Shown here: piece after piece, positions 1 through 11,189 of the stretch | Position numbering within the stretch: position 1 is the stretch's first letter | How the letters are laid out: each line of letters opens with the position of its first letter | Source: Elmis aenea | Lineage: Eukaryota > Arthropoda > Insecta > Coleoptera > Elmidae | Assembly: GCA_947652605.1 (NCBI GenBank) | Contig: OX393580.1 | Coordinates: 17,690,159-17,754,158 of the forward strand | Reading direction: 5' to 3' | DNA length: 64,000 bases | The notes under the pieces: generated by a model | Databases searched by the model: none | Seen by the model: the letters and a program-made list of their open reading frames with translations, nothing else | What the model was told of the DNA's origin: nothing | Translations under genes and position numbers: made by a program

Positions 1-639
1 TTTGTAGATTCTCCCTCAAAAATTATGGCTCTACTTAATTTGTGTTTTCAAGTTAAAATAAAACGATTTGCTTAATGTACTACGGTTCCTTTACAAAGCG
101 TTTCTAACCAACACGCCATTAACAAAATAAGGAGTTACAGTAGTAAACTAATAATTCACTTTTATTATTATCTTGTTCTCCGTTTTTATGGTCCATGCGT
201 GCAGAAATTGGCATATTACTTCCCATAAGGGCCTTTTATCTCTAGCCCTCTTTTAAGACATGCGGTACTTTTGTTCTTTATTCGGTTTGCGCGCCAATAA
301 AGGGGTTGTAACTTAATTTCCGATGGCATTTAGCAAAGTGGATAATAGTCGTCAACGGTTAACATTGTACCTGGCCATTCAACAAAATTGAAAGGATGGG
401 ACGATTTCTGTGGATTACACAAAATTCCATAACATTTTGAGAAGATATTATTTACTAAAGTTCATTAGCTGTTTTCAAAAGTATATATTAAAAGTCTGCA
501 TAAGGAATAAGTTTCCTAAAACTTATTTTCTAAAAGTTTTTTATTTCGTAGAAATTTTAGTTTCTTAAATATTGGTCTAATTTTAAAAATCATATATTTT
601 TTTAAACACCTTTTATGGTGTTTGAGTTATTAATACTTG
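1..639. other. No gene seen
   Basis: AT-rich sequence without a supported gene, repeat pair or terminal inverted repeat. No open frame here shows a recognisable domain. Confidence 0.5.
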
Positions 640-868
640 TCTTCAATTTTTTTTCTAATAAATCTTAAAACTAAATACTTAAGAACTAGATTGATGTCTT
701 CTAGATTGTTTTGACTATATTGTATGCATTCTGACTCGCGCATTATGCTCTGCTTTTTACACAAAACACACTACACGAGTTTAAAGGGCTTGGTCTTCTT
801 CAATCTTCGGACAAGATGTTGGTTGTCAAGCAGTTGAAGAGCTTCTGCATTCCATATGGCAATCCGTA
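640..868 (-). mobile_element. Jockey-like non-LTR retrotransposon, 3' end
   Basis: The reverse strand around 770-860 encodes the same C-terminal tail of the reverse-transcriptase protein found at 18400-18473 (S-T-A..Q-P-T-S-C-P-K-I-E-E), followed by the same 3' UTR (text around the tgtgttttgt and gcagagca motifs). It directly follows gag-like remnants on the same strand (912-1483), so the copy appears to have lost most of its second ORF. Family assignment rests on these internal matches and on the gag type; decay is clear. Confidence 0.65.
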
Positions 869-911
869 AGTCTTGCTGTTGCATTATTTATTTTCTGGTT
901 TATCGAACCTG

Positions 912-1483
912 TTATTTATTTGGTCCATCATTTTCATCATTCTTTGCAGCATCTGCATCATGGATGGATCTGACAGACCTAGATGAAGCAAATTCTCCAT
1001 GTTTGTTTCCAGTTACTTGAGCGTATGAAATTCCAGTTATGACATTATTAGGGTTAAATGTTTTTGGTTGATAAGCTGGTTTTTTAGCCTTAATAGCATT
1101 GTCACTTCTCATTTGTAATTCTTTGGCAATAGTACACCCTCTGTAATTAGCAGGATGTGCTTCTGAGCAGTTTATGCACTTCGCAGGAGTATTCCTAGGT
1201 TTAGAGCAGGCCTCTGTCAAGTGGTCGCCCTGCGCACTTAACACAAATAGGATTGCGCTTGCAGAATTTTTTGGGTGTGGCCATATCTCTGATATTTTTT
1301 GCATTGCGGTATAAGTTTGTTACTTCTTACCGCTTTAATTTTAACCTTCATATAGTTTGTGTATTGTATGCCATATATTTTGTTAATGTCATCCGATTTA
1401 TCGAAGGTCATCATATAGTACAAAGGCAGGCGATTATATTTTACATTAGACCCATCTTCAAGTTTTTTGAGTTTTTGCGTCAT
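912..1483 (-). pseudogene. Jockey-like retrotransposon ORF1 (gag) remnant
   Basis: Two overlapping frames on the minus strand together carry a gag-type ORF1 signature. The upstream frame (1238-1483) has the PRE_C2HC-like motif I-P-Q-C-K-K-Y-Q-R-Y-G-H-T. The downstream frame (912-1304) has a zinc-knuckle-like motif, C-I-N-C-x-E-A-H-P-A-N-Y-R-G-C, then a segment ending near A-Q-V-T. In this family ORF1 is a nucleic-acid chaperone that binds element RNA. The two halves sit in different frames, so at least one frameshift separates them, and no reverse-transcriptase core follows. I treat it as a broken, internally deleted copy. The 3' end lies immediately downstream on the same strand. Confidence 0.75.
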
Positions 1484-1554
1484 TTCTTTGGTTTTGAATC
1501 CTCTGTTTCCAATGGGCTACACTAAACGCATGTTATAATTTAGATTCAATAGTA

Positions 1555-1800
1555 AAACCGAAGCCCTGCAGCTCTTGAACAACCAACATCTAGTGAGAAA
1601 GCTTAAACGGACCAATAAGTAGTTTGAGTTAGCGAGTTTTGTAAAGCAGAGCACTGTGCGGTTGTGTAAAGTGTCGTTCTTGAAAACAAGAATACAGAAG
1701 AAAAAAAGAAGACACCAACGGGTGGACTCTTAACTTAAGTAGAACTATCACAAAGACATATTGCTGGTTGGCTAAAGTAGCTAGGTGCAATAAAAAATAC
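1555..1800 (+). mobile_element. Jockey-like retrotransposon 3' fragment
   Basis: Around 1565-1640 the plus strand encodes L-L-N-N-Q-H-L-V-R-K-L-K-R, matching the C-terminal tail of the Jockey-like copy at 60666-60962 (L-L-D-N-Q-Q-L-V-R-R-L-K-R). It is followed by a 3' UTR with the gcagagcactgtgcg motif and an A-rich tail near 1790-1815. It lies head-to-head with the minus-strand copy upstream and is a 5'-truncated fragment of a sister subfamily. Confidence 0.6.
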
Positions 1801-2045
1801 AGTAAAAAAAAATAGTAATAGGAATTAAAAAATCATAAATTATTCTGTAAGTTGAAGAAATTCTTAAATTATTTAGGTTTATTTGTGTTTCATTAAGTAC
1901 AGCTAGTTTATTTACGTAATGTTTTGTTTTGTTTTCCAGTGGCCACTTTGATTAAACTTAACAAGTACCTACTATAATATTGTTATAACTTGCTTATTTT
2001 TAAAAATAAACCTAACAACTCATACATCAATGAAACGAGAAAAAA

Positions 2046-2418
2046 AATCTCTTTTTAATGGTGTCATAGCCAACTACGACCCGTATTCAAAATAAGAAAT
2101 TTGATGTTAAAATTTAAAAAAAAAAAAAAATGAAGGTAAGTAAAATTTAATAACAAATTTCAATTCTACGCAAAAAAAATCCTAATAATGTCGAAAAATA
2201 TTTTGGGTATGATTTTAAATAAGCAAGTTACAATCAAAACTCGAAAACGTAATTTTTTGTTTTTTACGAATAGCGCAAAAACTAATTTTTTTTTCAAGAT
2301 TTTTGTTTATAGAATAGCTGCTCTTAAATCATAGATCATTCTCTCCCATTTAACCAACTCTGTATCTCTTACTGATTACGAGATCTTCATGCAGTTCACG
2401 TTAACTGGGACACCCTGT
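2046..2418 (-). mobile_element. Partial Tc1-type MITE
   Basis: The segment starts with a gtcatagccaactacgac stretch that resembles the inner arm of the MITEs at 10945 and 20610, and ends with gggacaccctgta, the usual outer end of this type. Only one end is recognisable, so this is a truncated or diverged member. Confidence 0.4.
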
Positions 2419-3340
2419 ATACTGTCAAACGATTACTAAAAATCATAATAAACGTAAAAAAGTTTATGCAGGTTTAAAATATATATATAAGTATTGTCTA
2501 GCAAAAATGAATTATGATTGGCTGTAACTTTAGCTAGTTATAATGTTTAACAATTTTGTACGTTAGTGCGGTACACAAACATTTCAGTTCAGAAGATAAA
2601 TTAGCTCACATCAAGAACTGCAGTACGGCTAAAGCAAGACGTCTTAATTTTGCGGATTGCAGAATGCAGTGAATATTTGATTTCAAGTAAATAAACATCA
2701 CAAGCATGCGGTAATGTACGAGTTGTACAAATGCATTATTGTTCATGGCGCATGTAATTTGTTGCAGTGTATTCTAGGCCACATTCAGTTCGCATAAATT
2801 TTCCTTTGTGCCAAAATGGAACACTCGCGACCTCAAATTCCTTTAATGCGATCATTGTTTGCGTTTATTAGGATTCTTATTTTAGCAGAGTATGAAAAAT
2901 ATAAATCTGAATACAAACGTTATTACACCGTACATTTTAATGCCAAAAATATCAAATATAAGATTTTTTTTAATCTAGTAAATTGTTTAAAACAAAAAAG
3001 TTACTCAAAATAAGGGCAATTATTTGATAGGTAAAATCAAATAACAAAAACAGCCTCTCCTTATCTTTTAATTACTCAAGAAAATTTAATATATTTGAAA
3101 AGTTTATTACAGTTTACTATTCGGTGATTTAAAAACAAATGTTTGTGCTTATTTAGCTTAGACTAGTTTTCTTTTTAAAACTGGCGTCCAAGTAAATATG
3201 TAATTGATCAAAATTTGTTAGGAATTTTTCCGAAAATCAACGCTAGCATTTGTAAAAGTTTATACCTACACAATTTTTAAAAGTATTGCGATTATTAAAA
3301 TAATTTTAAAATACGAGAAAAAAATAGTTTTTTCACGAAA
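2419..3340. other. No gene seen
   Basis: AT-rich, no supported coding signal. The 65-codon open frame near 2816-3013 has no recognisable domain and looks like chance. Confidence 0.5.
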
Positions 3341-3880
3341 TTACCTTCATCTGTCAAATTTGCGTTTTTAACCCACTAATCTTAAATCTTCTAGAGACTA
3401 CCAATAGGAGCATTATTACACGGTAATAATTTTACATTCCCCGTCAGATGTTGATCCTCCTGTCAATTTGCGTTTTCGACCAATAACAAACTTAGATTTC
3501 CTTTAAACGGCCAATAAACATAATCATACACTGATAATTTACTTTTCGCAATTAACAGATTTTCATGCGATTATTGGTCGCTTCTAAGAAATCTGAGTTT
3601 GTGATTGGTCGAAAATATAAATTTGGAGAGGTAATTAAATATTTTGGTCGTGATAATTTTTTGACGAATTTCGCCGACCAGTAGCGTTACTTTAATATAG
3701 ATTGAACCACAGCCCTGACGCATCACTCTGACAGTACTTGTAAAATTTGACTTATCATACATTAATTTGACAGGCAGGTTAGCTGAAGGAAATTTTCTGA
3801 CAAAATATAACTAGTGCACTACAAATAATCTATAATTTTTAACAATTCTTCACTCATGCAAGTTAAATTTAAAAAAATCA
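3341..3880 (+). repeat. Interspersed repeat family X, copy 1
   Basis: Shares long runs with 50570-51215 (same strand) and 41248-41836 (opposite strand): the ctgtcaaatttgcg start, the taggagcattattacacgg block, the attggtcg blocks, and an end around gctgaaggaaattttctgac. It starts after ATTA and CCTTCA. No coding capacity is evident; probably a non-autonomous DNA element of about 0.55-0.65 kb. Confidence 0.7.
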
Positions 3881-4554
3881 TAGTTTATTTCAAAAATTTT
3901 TTATCCCGTCCACAAATCCGCAAATTTCTGGACGCCCTTACAAAAATCACCACACGCATAAATAAAAATATCACCCGCAACTTCACATCTGGAATTTTTC
4001 AGCCAAAATTGAATAGTGTTCATATTTTAACCAAATGCTAGCAAGGCGAATTTCCTTCGGAAATCGCTTCCTCGTGAATTACGAGACAAAACGCAACAAA
4101 GTCCTGAGAAAGAAAGTTTTTCAATCGGGCCACTGCCTTTTAATCCAGAAACTTCGTCTCAAAAAAAAATTTTACAATCTAGAACTTCATTGAAAATCCA
4201 CACGTAATACAACGATAAATAATTGTTGGAGTACTTTAGTTAGCCCTGATTTGTAGGTGACATAAAATTCCCTGACACCGTCGTCTCTGTTTTGTTTTTT
4301 GTGTATCTGCATGCACCGCTCGTATATTCGCGTAATTGGGAAATTTTAGGTTTAGTTTCTATAACAATGCAGGTTTTTCCACTGTGATACGCGTCCAAAT
4401 CTGTTGCTTTTATAATAAATTTAATAAAACGTTGGTTTTTCTCGTGAACACGTCGACTGAATTATTTTGCGCGCTGGATAAACTAAAACCGTGCCACACA
4501 AAAACGGAATAGAAAATTCTAATTCTGTTATATAGTTTGAGTAAAAGCTCGACT
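3881..4554. other. No gene seen
   Basis: No domain, repeat pair or RNA gene recognised in this stretch. Confidence 0.45.
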
Positions 4555-4764
4555 TTAAAATGCATGTTTTTTTACGTAGGTTAATGACACCAGTGGTGGA
4601 CATGTACCATGAACCCAATTTTGGACACTTGAGATTTCAAATTGCAATAATAAGCATTTGAGACATTTTCTATCTCTTTTATTGATACCATTAGAATACT
4701 GCACATCTGTACAACAATATCTGTTCTCGTGTGATTTACTTAGAACATTTGATTTGCAAAACAA
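4555..4764 (-). other. Cys-rich 69-codon frame, possible transposase tail
   Basis: The minus-strand frame contains C-C..C-L-K-C..N-W-V-H-G-T-C, which loosely recalls the PHD-like zinc finger at the C-terminus of pogo/Tigger transposases (compare 13925-14111). Spacing is irregular and no other transposase part lies beside it on the same strand. Function unknown; it may be chance. Confidence 0.2.
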
Positions 4765-5071
4765 AATCGCATCAATGATACTAACCTCTCACCCGACCAA
4801 AAGTGTGTTTTGTAGTGATTGTTGTTAAGCTAGGCAAGTCTAGTTAATAGGGTTTTATTTTGTTACTGAGTGCATTACATATTTTTTATTTAGTTTTCTG
4901 TTATTTAAACATGTGTTAGACTACTACTATGGCGTTCCTATATAAAATTTTCTTAATTTGCGTTTTTAAGGCTCGGTGTTCAATACTGGATTACAACAAT
5001 TAGTTACGTTTCAGTGTTGGACACTTTGTCCAAACTAGGTAATTTTAAAGTAAACGTAGATTTCTCTGATG

Positions 5072-6065
5072 TAGTGTTGCCGCCGAGACGAGACAATTAA
5101 TTCTCAATCTCGTCTCGTCTCGAATTTCGAGATCGAGACAGGCATTTTTCTGTCTCGAAAATTCGAGAGGAGATTAACAATCGTCTCGAAAATTCGAGAC
5201 GAGATCCTCGAGATTCTCGATCTCGACAGTATTTTTACATGAAGAAAAACTACGAAAAAATTTAATATATATTTTATTTATTTCACATTATGCCTACGAC
5301 ATATACATAAATAGTCTCGAGCCATTCTGTAGAGGTTTGGATATAAAACTTGATGACTTTCCCACCAAACCAATACATCTACATCTTCATTTGCTCGTGG
5401 CATTGCTATATAGTCATCGATTTCCGTTCTTCAGTTGTTAATTGTTGCTGTGGACTTATTAAATAGGGCAGTTAAATTAAAAGAACCCATTTCGTCAGAA
5501 TCGGAATCATCTGGTCCAGAATCAGCTGATAATTGATTTTGGTTTGGTGAATTATCTCTGTAGTAAAAGTTTTTATAGACTTCCTAAAATTGTTGTATTG
5601 CTTCTGTTTGCAATTGTCGGCCCCAGGACGTTAGTGCAAATGTTACATTAAATACGTAATTGTGAATATATCTTTCAAAATAACCGATTCGTACGTGGAG
5701 TGCACTCCTGTGTTAAAAATTTCAAATAAAATTTGTTTACCCTTTTAAGTCTTTTTTTGAGTGACCTTTGCTGCCCTTGTAAGAGTTAAAGAAATAATAG
5801 CATGCATCTAATAATATGCGTTCACATTATTTGCTTACACAGGGGAAGCACCGAACTTAAAACAACAGCGTTCTTTCTGTATATCATCAGGAACACTTAG
5901 TTAAAGCATTGCAATGTATAAATTCGGTTTGCATGAACTAAAAATTCGAGACTCGAGATTCTCGAATTCGAGATCGAGATTGCACGTTCGAGAATTTTCG
6001 AGATCGAGATCGAGAATGGATAAATCTCGTCTCGTCTCGTCTCGTCTCGTCTCGTGGCAACACTA
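5072..6065. mobile_element. hAT element with TCTCG subterminal arrays
   Basis: Ends are tagtgttgcc and ggcaacacta, perfect inverted repeats. Flanks are ctctgatg (5064-5071) and ctttgatg (6066-6073), an 8-bp target duplication with one change, as expected for hAT. Both ends carry dense tctcg/cgaga repeats (5085-5230 and 5945-6055), likely transposase-binding arrays. The interior keeps only a C-terminal transposase remnant, so the copy is non-autonomous. Confidence 0.85.
5290..5560 (-). pseudogene. hAT transposase C-terminal (hATC) remnant
   Basis: Reading the minus strand through about 5435-5290 gives E-I-D-D-Y..V-L-V-W-W..L-Y-P-N-L..M-A-R-D-Y-L, the well-known start of the hAT C-terminal dimerisation region (the W-W followed by P-x-L and A-x-x-Y-L). 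Upstream on the same strand is an acidic Ser/Asp linker (5560-5470). The rest of the transposase, including the catalytic triad, is absent, and stops interrupt the linker. It lies inside the hAT element with matching ends, so this is the element's own decayed gene. Confidence 0.7.
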
Positions 6066-6689
6066 CTTTGATGTATTACTAGCGAGCCCATGACAGATTA
6101 AAAACTATCAGTTTCGATGTTCTAAGCTGCATATAACCAATTTTGGACACTGGTGTCCATTATTGGTTGTACCTGGTGTCCATTATTGGTATACAATATA
6201 CATAAATATTCAGCGATGACAATGTAGACTACCCTGAATGTATTGTTCAAAGAACACGGGCAAATTTATTTTTTAATGAATCTGCCAAATTATAAATAAA
6301 TGTAACCGCAGCAGCATTAAAGAATAACGAATTTCTTAAAAGAGTTGAAAGCATAATACCACAAGACAGTCTGATTCAAATGAAAAATCACAATATGGAA
6401 GAAAAATTGATGGGCCAAAAATGTATATAAGAGCTTAATAACCTTTGCAAAAACATTAAACAGATAAACAAAGAACCAGAAACATGTACAGAATTAAAGG
6501 AACATGGTGATCAAACTGAACTAAAAAAAAAATTGGCGACAATTTTAACATAAATTTATGAACCTTACATGTACATTCAACGCCGATTAATTCACCCACT
6601 AAGTCGAACAAGTATGTATTATCTACATCCAATAATATCCAATAATAAAAAAATCTGATATATTACCTTTTAAAAGGGTACTTTTTTGA

Positions 6690-6940
6690 CCAGTCTTCAA
6701 ATGACACAAAACCGATCAGCAACAAAAAGAGACTTCCATCTCTTCTTACATCTGAGGCATGGCAGCAATATTTTAACAAAAAAGAGGTAGAAAAGGTACT
6801 TAAGGAGAAAAATAAAGAAATTAGGAAACACGAGAGGGAGAGGAGCAAAAAAAATATTAAAAAAATTAAATTGAAACAAACAATAAAAAGCGGGAAAGAA
6901 AGATGCAAAAAATGGATTGGATATACTAAAGATTAACGTA
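6690..6940 (+). pseudogene. pogo-like transposase C-terminal remnant
   Basis: The plus strand encodes R-L-P-S-L-L-T-S-E-A-W..Y-F-N-K-K-E followed by about 40 residues of Lys/Glu-rich helix. This order (short conserved box, then a charged coiled region after the DDE domain) is the usual C-terminus of pogo/Tigger transposases and parallels 13050-13260. An acidic S-D-S-D run follows after frame breaks near 7095. No DDE core remains. Sequence between 6240 and 6560 may belong to the same decayed gene but I cannot place it. Confidence 0.45.
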
Positions 6941-7250
6941 ACGTGGAGAGATCAAAACTTTTTGGGAAAAAAAGCAAAGTGGTTCAGTTCATATCATGTC
7001 AAAACAAAGCTCATATAGCGTATGTATTAATAAACAATAAACATTAATAAATCTGGTGAAGAATATTTGTATCAGAATTGTAACGCAACAAATAATGATA
7101 GCGATTCCGATTAAGATGTGTAAAAACTAATTTTGTGTTAGACCTAAACTTAAAAATTATATGTGTACAACTAAATGTAATAAATAGTTACAAATTATTC
7201 TTATTGTATTATTTATTCAGTTTATAATAGAGCATATCCATTACCGGATA

Positions 7251-8828
7251 TTAACCCTTATAATACCACAATTTTTTTGTTACACGTAATACCACTCGGG
7301 TCATATTGACCCCAAAGCTCTTTACTGTATAAAACTATGATTATCAAGTAAAAACGTTTTTCCAAGCTGTTTATACATTGTTTAAACAACATGGTAATAT
7401 CAAATACTTAAAAATAGTTACTAGTAATTTATTTTAATTAATAATAACTATAAAAAGATCTAACAATTCTACGTTTATGTTACGTTTGCAGGCCGCACAC
7501 GCAATTGTCTGGTGATTATTAGAAATAAAGCGACTGCAATGGTTGCAAATATTTGAATGCTTTCTATCTAAATTTCTTGGACATTCACAAAATCTACCAC
7601 GTTTGAGTTTTTGCGACTTTTGTAACTACTGCCTCTTTGGAGTTGATGGTTTCTGTAACTCTGTTTCAGTAGCCGCTGGTTGTTTTCCTAGTTGCATAAG
7701 GAACTGTCGCCGTTTGTAGCAAATTTTTGCTTGACAATTTTTATTTAGGTAACACCATAATAATGTAGGCTTTAATATCTATAATATTATAAAAAGCTGC
7801 AACAGGCCATCTTCGTGTGTCTCTTTACAGTATTATGTTCGTACAAGCTAGTCCATGGTATCAACGCCTGATGTTGTTTTATTATAGTGAATTATTATTT
7901 GCGGTTTATTTTTGTCACCTTCAGAAACCTCTCCAATGTCGTGTGTTGTTGATAGTAACGTAACACTTTTTCCCTTTTATGGACAATAAGACAAGCAATG
8001 TTAGATTCTTTTCTTTCAAATCTCTTGCAAGTTGGAGACTCGTAAAAAAATATCGGTGGTCACATCTCTCCCTGATTTCTCTAACCCCTTATCATTTCTA
8101 AAACTACTCATTTGTCTTGATTACGTTCACGCTGGTCACCTGTTTTACCACTGTGAAATGAAAATTGTAAACGTATGCCTTTATGCCATATTTTCCAGGC
8201 TGTGATGATAAATACTGTTTGAAGGGAAACCTACCTCGGAAAGTTAACAGCTGTTCGTCAACCGTTATGTTCTTATAGGGAATGTAGAGTAGGTAGCTAT
8301 AATTCAAAAAGTGTTCGAATTGGTGCCAGTTTACTTGGGCTCGAATTTTTCTTCTTGCTTCAGCATTATCAAATCGCAGGCATTGAGAAATTGCAGTGAA
8401 TATGTTTCTACTAAAAGTTTTGTTGAATATACGACGTCCATCTTCAACATTCCACAATTTAGTAATCCCTTCGTTATGAGATTTATAAACTAATATCAAC
8501 AGACCAATGAAGCGTAAAAACTCCTTGGCAATCACAAGCAGACATTGAGATAAAATTATAACTCAGACAAGGCTAAACAACGTTCTAAAATCAATGCACC
8601 TTACAAACTATTAGGGGTCATTGGTGACCCCAGTGGTATTACGTGTAACTTAATTAAATTTTTAAAAACCGATACATCCTACAAAAATCGTATTGTACCA
8701 TCACATAATATATACTCTTTTGTGTAAAGTCAATTTTTTTTGAAATTTTAGGAAGCAGCATTTCAAAAATATACAGCTTCAAAGAGCGTTTGGGGTCTCC
8801 AGTGACCCCATGGTAGTATAAGGGTTAA
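7251..8828 (-). mobile_element. Decayed piggyBac element
   Basis: Flanked by TTAA at 7251-7254 and 8825-8828. Ends are cccttataatacca and tggtagtataaggg, near-perfect inverted repeats. Palindromic blocks of the type ggggtca..tgacccc sit near both ends (about 7292, 8611 and 8790). It carries a decayed transposase on the minus strand and is inserted in the older pogo-like element. Confidence 0.85.
7440..8535 (-). pseudogene. piggyBac transposase pseudogene
   Basis: The best-preserved frame (8104-8535, 143 codons) matches the DDE_Tnp_1_7 core. It contains L-W-N..G-R-R-I-F-N, then I-T-V-D-E-Q-L-L-T-F-R-G-R-F-P-F-K-Q-Y, which holds the first catalytic aspartate, and K-Y-G-I-K-A-Y. Downstream, in broken frames, 8090-7950 gives G-R-D-V-T-T-D..F-F and 7590-7490 gives a Cys-rich tail (C-x-x-C type), as expected for the C-terminal zinc region. 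Several frameshifts and stops make it inactive. Lengths fit a piggyBac protein of usual size. Confidence 0.8.
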
Positions 8829-9070
8829 ACTGTCCAAATTAGAAATTGGCCATCTTGGTGGTGTTCAATACTGGATAAGTGACACATGTACATTTTTTGT
8901 GATTTTTATCACCAAAACTGTTAACTATAATAATCAATTTTCATTACTTAGGTAAAAAGTAGAAGCTTCAAGCTATCATTTGGCCTATTCATTTTTAATT
9001 AATAAATATGTGGTACAAAAAGGTTATTTTTTTTCCTAAAGCAGCCACTTACAGTGTCCAACACTGGTAT

Positions 9071-9930
9071 GTTTAGCCTACATTCAACGAAGTTTGTATT
9101 TTCTACTTATTTTTTTGATGTTTCCGATACAAAGCGGTCCCTCGAGTGGCAAGGGGATTTAAAAACATTATCAGCGCATTAAATTTGTAGTGTTAAAAAA
9201 ATTGTTTGGCAAATTTTTCTCAATATTTTCGCATCAAGTATTTCCTCTTTACAAAATTAGTGGTCGCGTTTAAAAATATTTCCAGAATAAAAAGTAGGGC
9301 TTAATTTAAAGTACATAACCAACCAGAGTCAACTATATAAACTTTAACGACGACAACAATGAAAACTTAAGGAAGGAAAACCAAATGAATTTTCCCCTAA
9401 CAACAAACTAAGATACTAGATTATACCTTTATGTTAACTATACCCCTGCTTCGAGTTATTTTAATAGATTTTAATGCCCTGATAATTCCGAAATTGTAAC
9501 AATACAACACCGGATAACTGCCGTAAAAGTGTTTTAGCATAATGGGACATTAAAGTGAAAATATCGTCAACTGTTTTAACTTATTGCTGTCATTTGTCTG
9601 TACAATTGTGTATGTTGAATTTACGCGCGCGACCATAAAATATAAGCGGCAATTTCTCGGATTTAAAATACATTTCGAAAAATGTTCTGCAGGAAGAGAA
9701 TAATGTAGAATTATTTTAAATTGGAGTAATATCACCAGAGTTCTGCAACGAAAAATTTTATCCTTCCGGTTCAGTGCCTCAAAGTTTATTCGTTTCGTTT
9801 CATATTCTTCCAAAATTTCGTTCTATTCTAGCTCCCAATTAAAATATTGTTTGTTTCCGCATATTTCACATTTATAAACAAATGATCGAAATTAATGACC
9901 GTCGTTTGTCAACAACAAGCAATTTTTATA
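9071..9930. other. No gene seen
   Basis: Unremarkable AT-rich sequence. The 87-codon frame at 9550-9813 (minus) has no recognisable domain. Confidence 0.5.
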
Positions 9931-10185
9931 TTAACCCTTTGCGATCCAATTACTTTTCCCAAAATTCCACCCATTAATTTTTCAAAATTATAAATTAATT
10001 CATTTAAATGTTTTTGGCAGCGACATCTCCTGATAACAGTCCCTTATACCTACATCATACAACTTACAGGTTTCTATAAATATAATGAAAATGAGCGGCA
10101 GTCATAATGACGTAAGCCGACCTTGGACCGCAAGCGTTACAATATGCGGTCAGGGGCGCACCGACATAGGACCCCAAAGGGTTAA
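9931..10185. mobile_element. piggyBac-type MITE (255 bp)
   Basis: TTAA at both ends (9931-9934, 10182-10185). Inner ends ccctttgcgatcc and ggaccccaaaggg form an inverted repeat with two mismatches. No coding capacity. Ends differ from the other TTAA elements here, so it is a separate subfamily. Confidence 0.75.
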
Positions 10186-10394
10186 GACATTCTCTTTTTA
10201 TATTTTAAAAAATGACACAATATATTTGTTAATTTTTGCAAAGCGTTTATAAAATTGCATATTTACTGAAAGTCGAGAAATAATTTATTTAATAATAATA
10301 TTGACTTACTGTGCTTTCTAAAAAAAAAATTTTAAGTTTGCCTTATATCTCAAGAATTAAAATCGTTGCAGAAATTAAAATACCTCTTAAATTA

Positions 10395-10758
10395 TCTATC
10401 TTCTATCTTATATAAAAGAGCTTGTTTGTGTGTTTGTTTGTTTGTGTGTGTGTGTGTGTGTGTTTGTTTGTTTGTGTGTTTGTTTGTTCGCTATAAAATC
10501 CTAGGTCCGTTGGCCGATCGGGACCAAATTTTGCACAGTTACTATTTAGGACCTAACGGATCAAACGTCGTATTAAGAACGGCCGGAAATGCCCGGGAAC
10601 GGCCGGAAACGTCCACCGAGCGCGAGCGCGGAGCGCGAATAGTCTGTAATTGAACGTCTGAGAACGTCCGCCGGGCGCGAGCGCGGAGCGCGAGTAGTCT
10701 GTGATTGATAAAAGAGAATAATTGTAATCACCCGTGCAACGCCGGGTAAATCGCCTAG
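10395..10758 (+). mobile_element. Non-autonomous Helitron, copy 1
   Basis: The 5' end is tctatcttatataaaagagc (starting at 10402, or 10395 if the preceding tctatct is included). The 3' end is CTAG (10755-10758) followed by T, preceded by the short hairpin acccgtgc..gccgggt. No terminal inverted repeats, as expected for rolling-circle elements. A (TG)n/TTTG stretch lies at 10424-10490. A GC-rich segment of about 70 bp (gcgcgagcgcggagcgcga) occurs twice in tandem. A closely related copy is at 33384-34212. No Rep/helicase gene. Confidence 0.88.
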
Positions 10759-11189
10759 TTCTCTAATAAAGCTATCAAATACTTTTGTGACTCAATGTTC
10801 AATATTTTAATTGATAATCATTTACAAAAATCGTGAAAATATTCCATCTTTGTTTGTAACGAAAAACGAATAATTTTTTCTACAAATCTGAATTGTATTT
10901 ACGTCAAAAAAGTAGACAATGTATAATGTATGATGATATATGTACAGGGTGGTCCAAATTCGACGGGATTACATTGGTATCTCGCTTAATAGTCAAAATA
11001 GACAAACGGTTAAATTACCAAAAATGTGCAGTTTTTGGAGACAAACTTAGAACAGTTCTCAAATATATTCTATCATTCCCGTTTTTGTTTTTTTTTCACA
11101 GCCTACTTTTTGTTGCTCATCTTTAACAAAATTTAAAAACCTTTGTAACTTGCGTATCATTGAAAATAAATACATCAACCCTTATACAT

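Larger units (their letters stand above)
4970..9070 (+). mobile_element. Decayed pogo-like element carrying two insertions
   Basis: Both flanks contain variants of one short motif: ggtgttcaatactgg at about 4976 and 8867, cagtgttggacac near 5014, ggacactggtgtcc near 6135, and agtgtccaacactg near 9054-9067. Such repeated subterminal motifs also mark the better-preserved pogo element at 12090-14613. Between them lies a K/E-rich C-terminal transposase remnant (6690-6940). A hAT element (5072-6065) and a piggyBac element (7251-8828) are inserted within it. Exact ends and the TA flank could not be fixed. Confidence 0.45.

Noticed and set aside
5084..5230. TCTCG runs considered as a simple microsatellite
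   Set aside because: They lie inside a hAT element with inverted ends and an 8-bp duplication, so they are better read as subterminal arrays.
6663..6908. Two overlapping minus-strand hydrophobic frames resembling a membrane protein
   Set aside because: Antisense of the Lys/Glu-rich pogo-like tail on the plus strand.
10366..10653. 95-codon frame with a Cys-Val-Cys run
   Set aside because: The run is the TG microsatellite of the Helitron.
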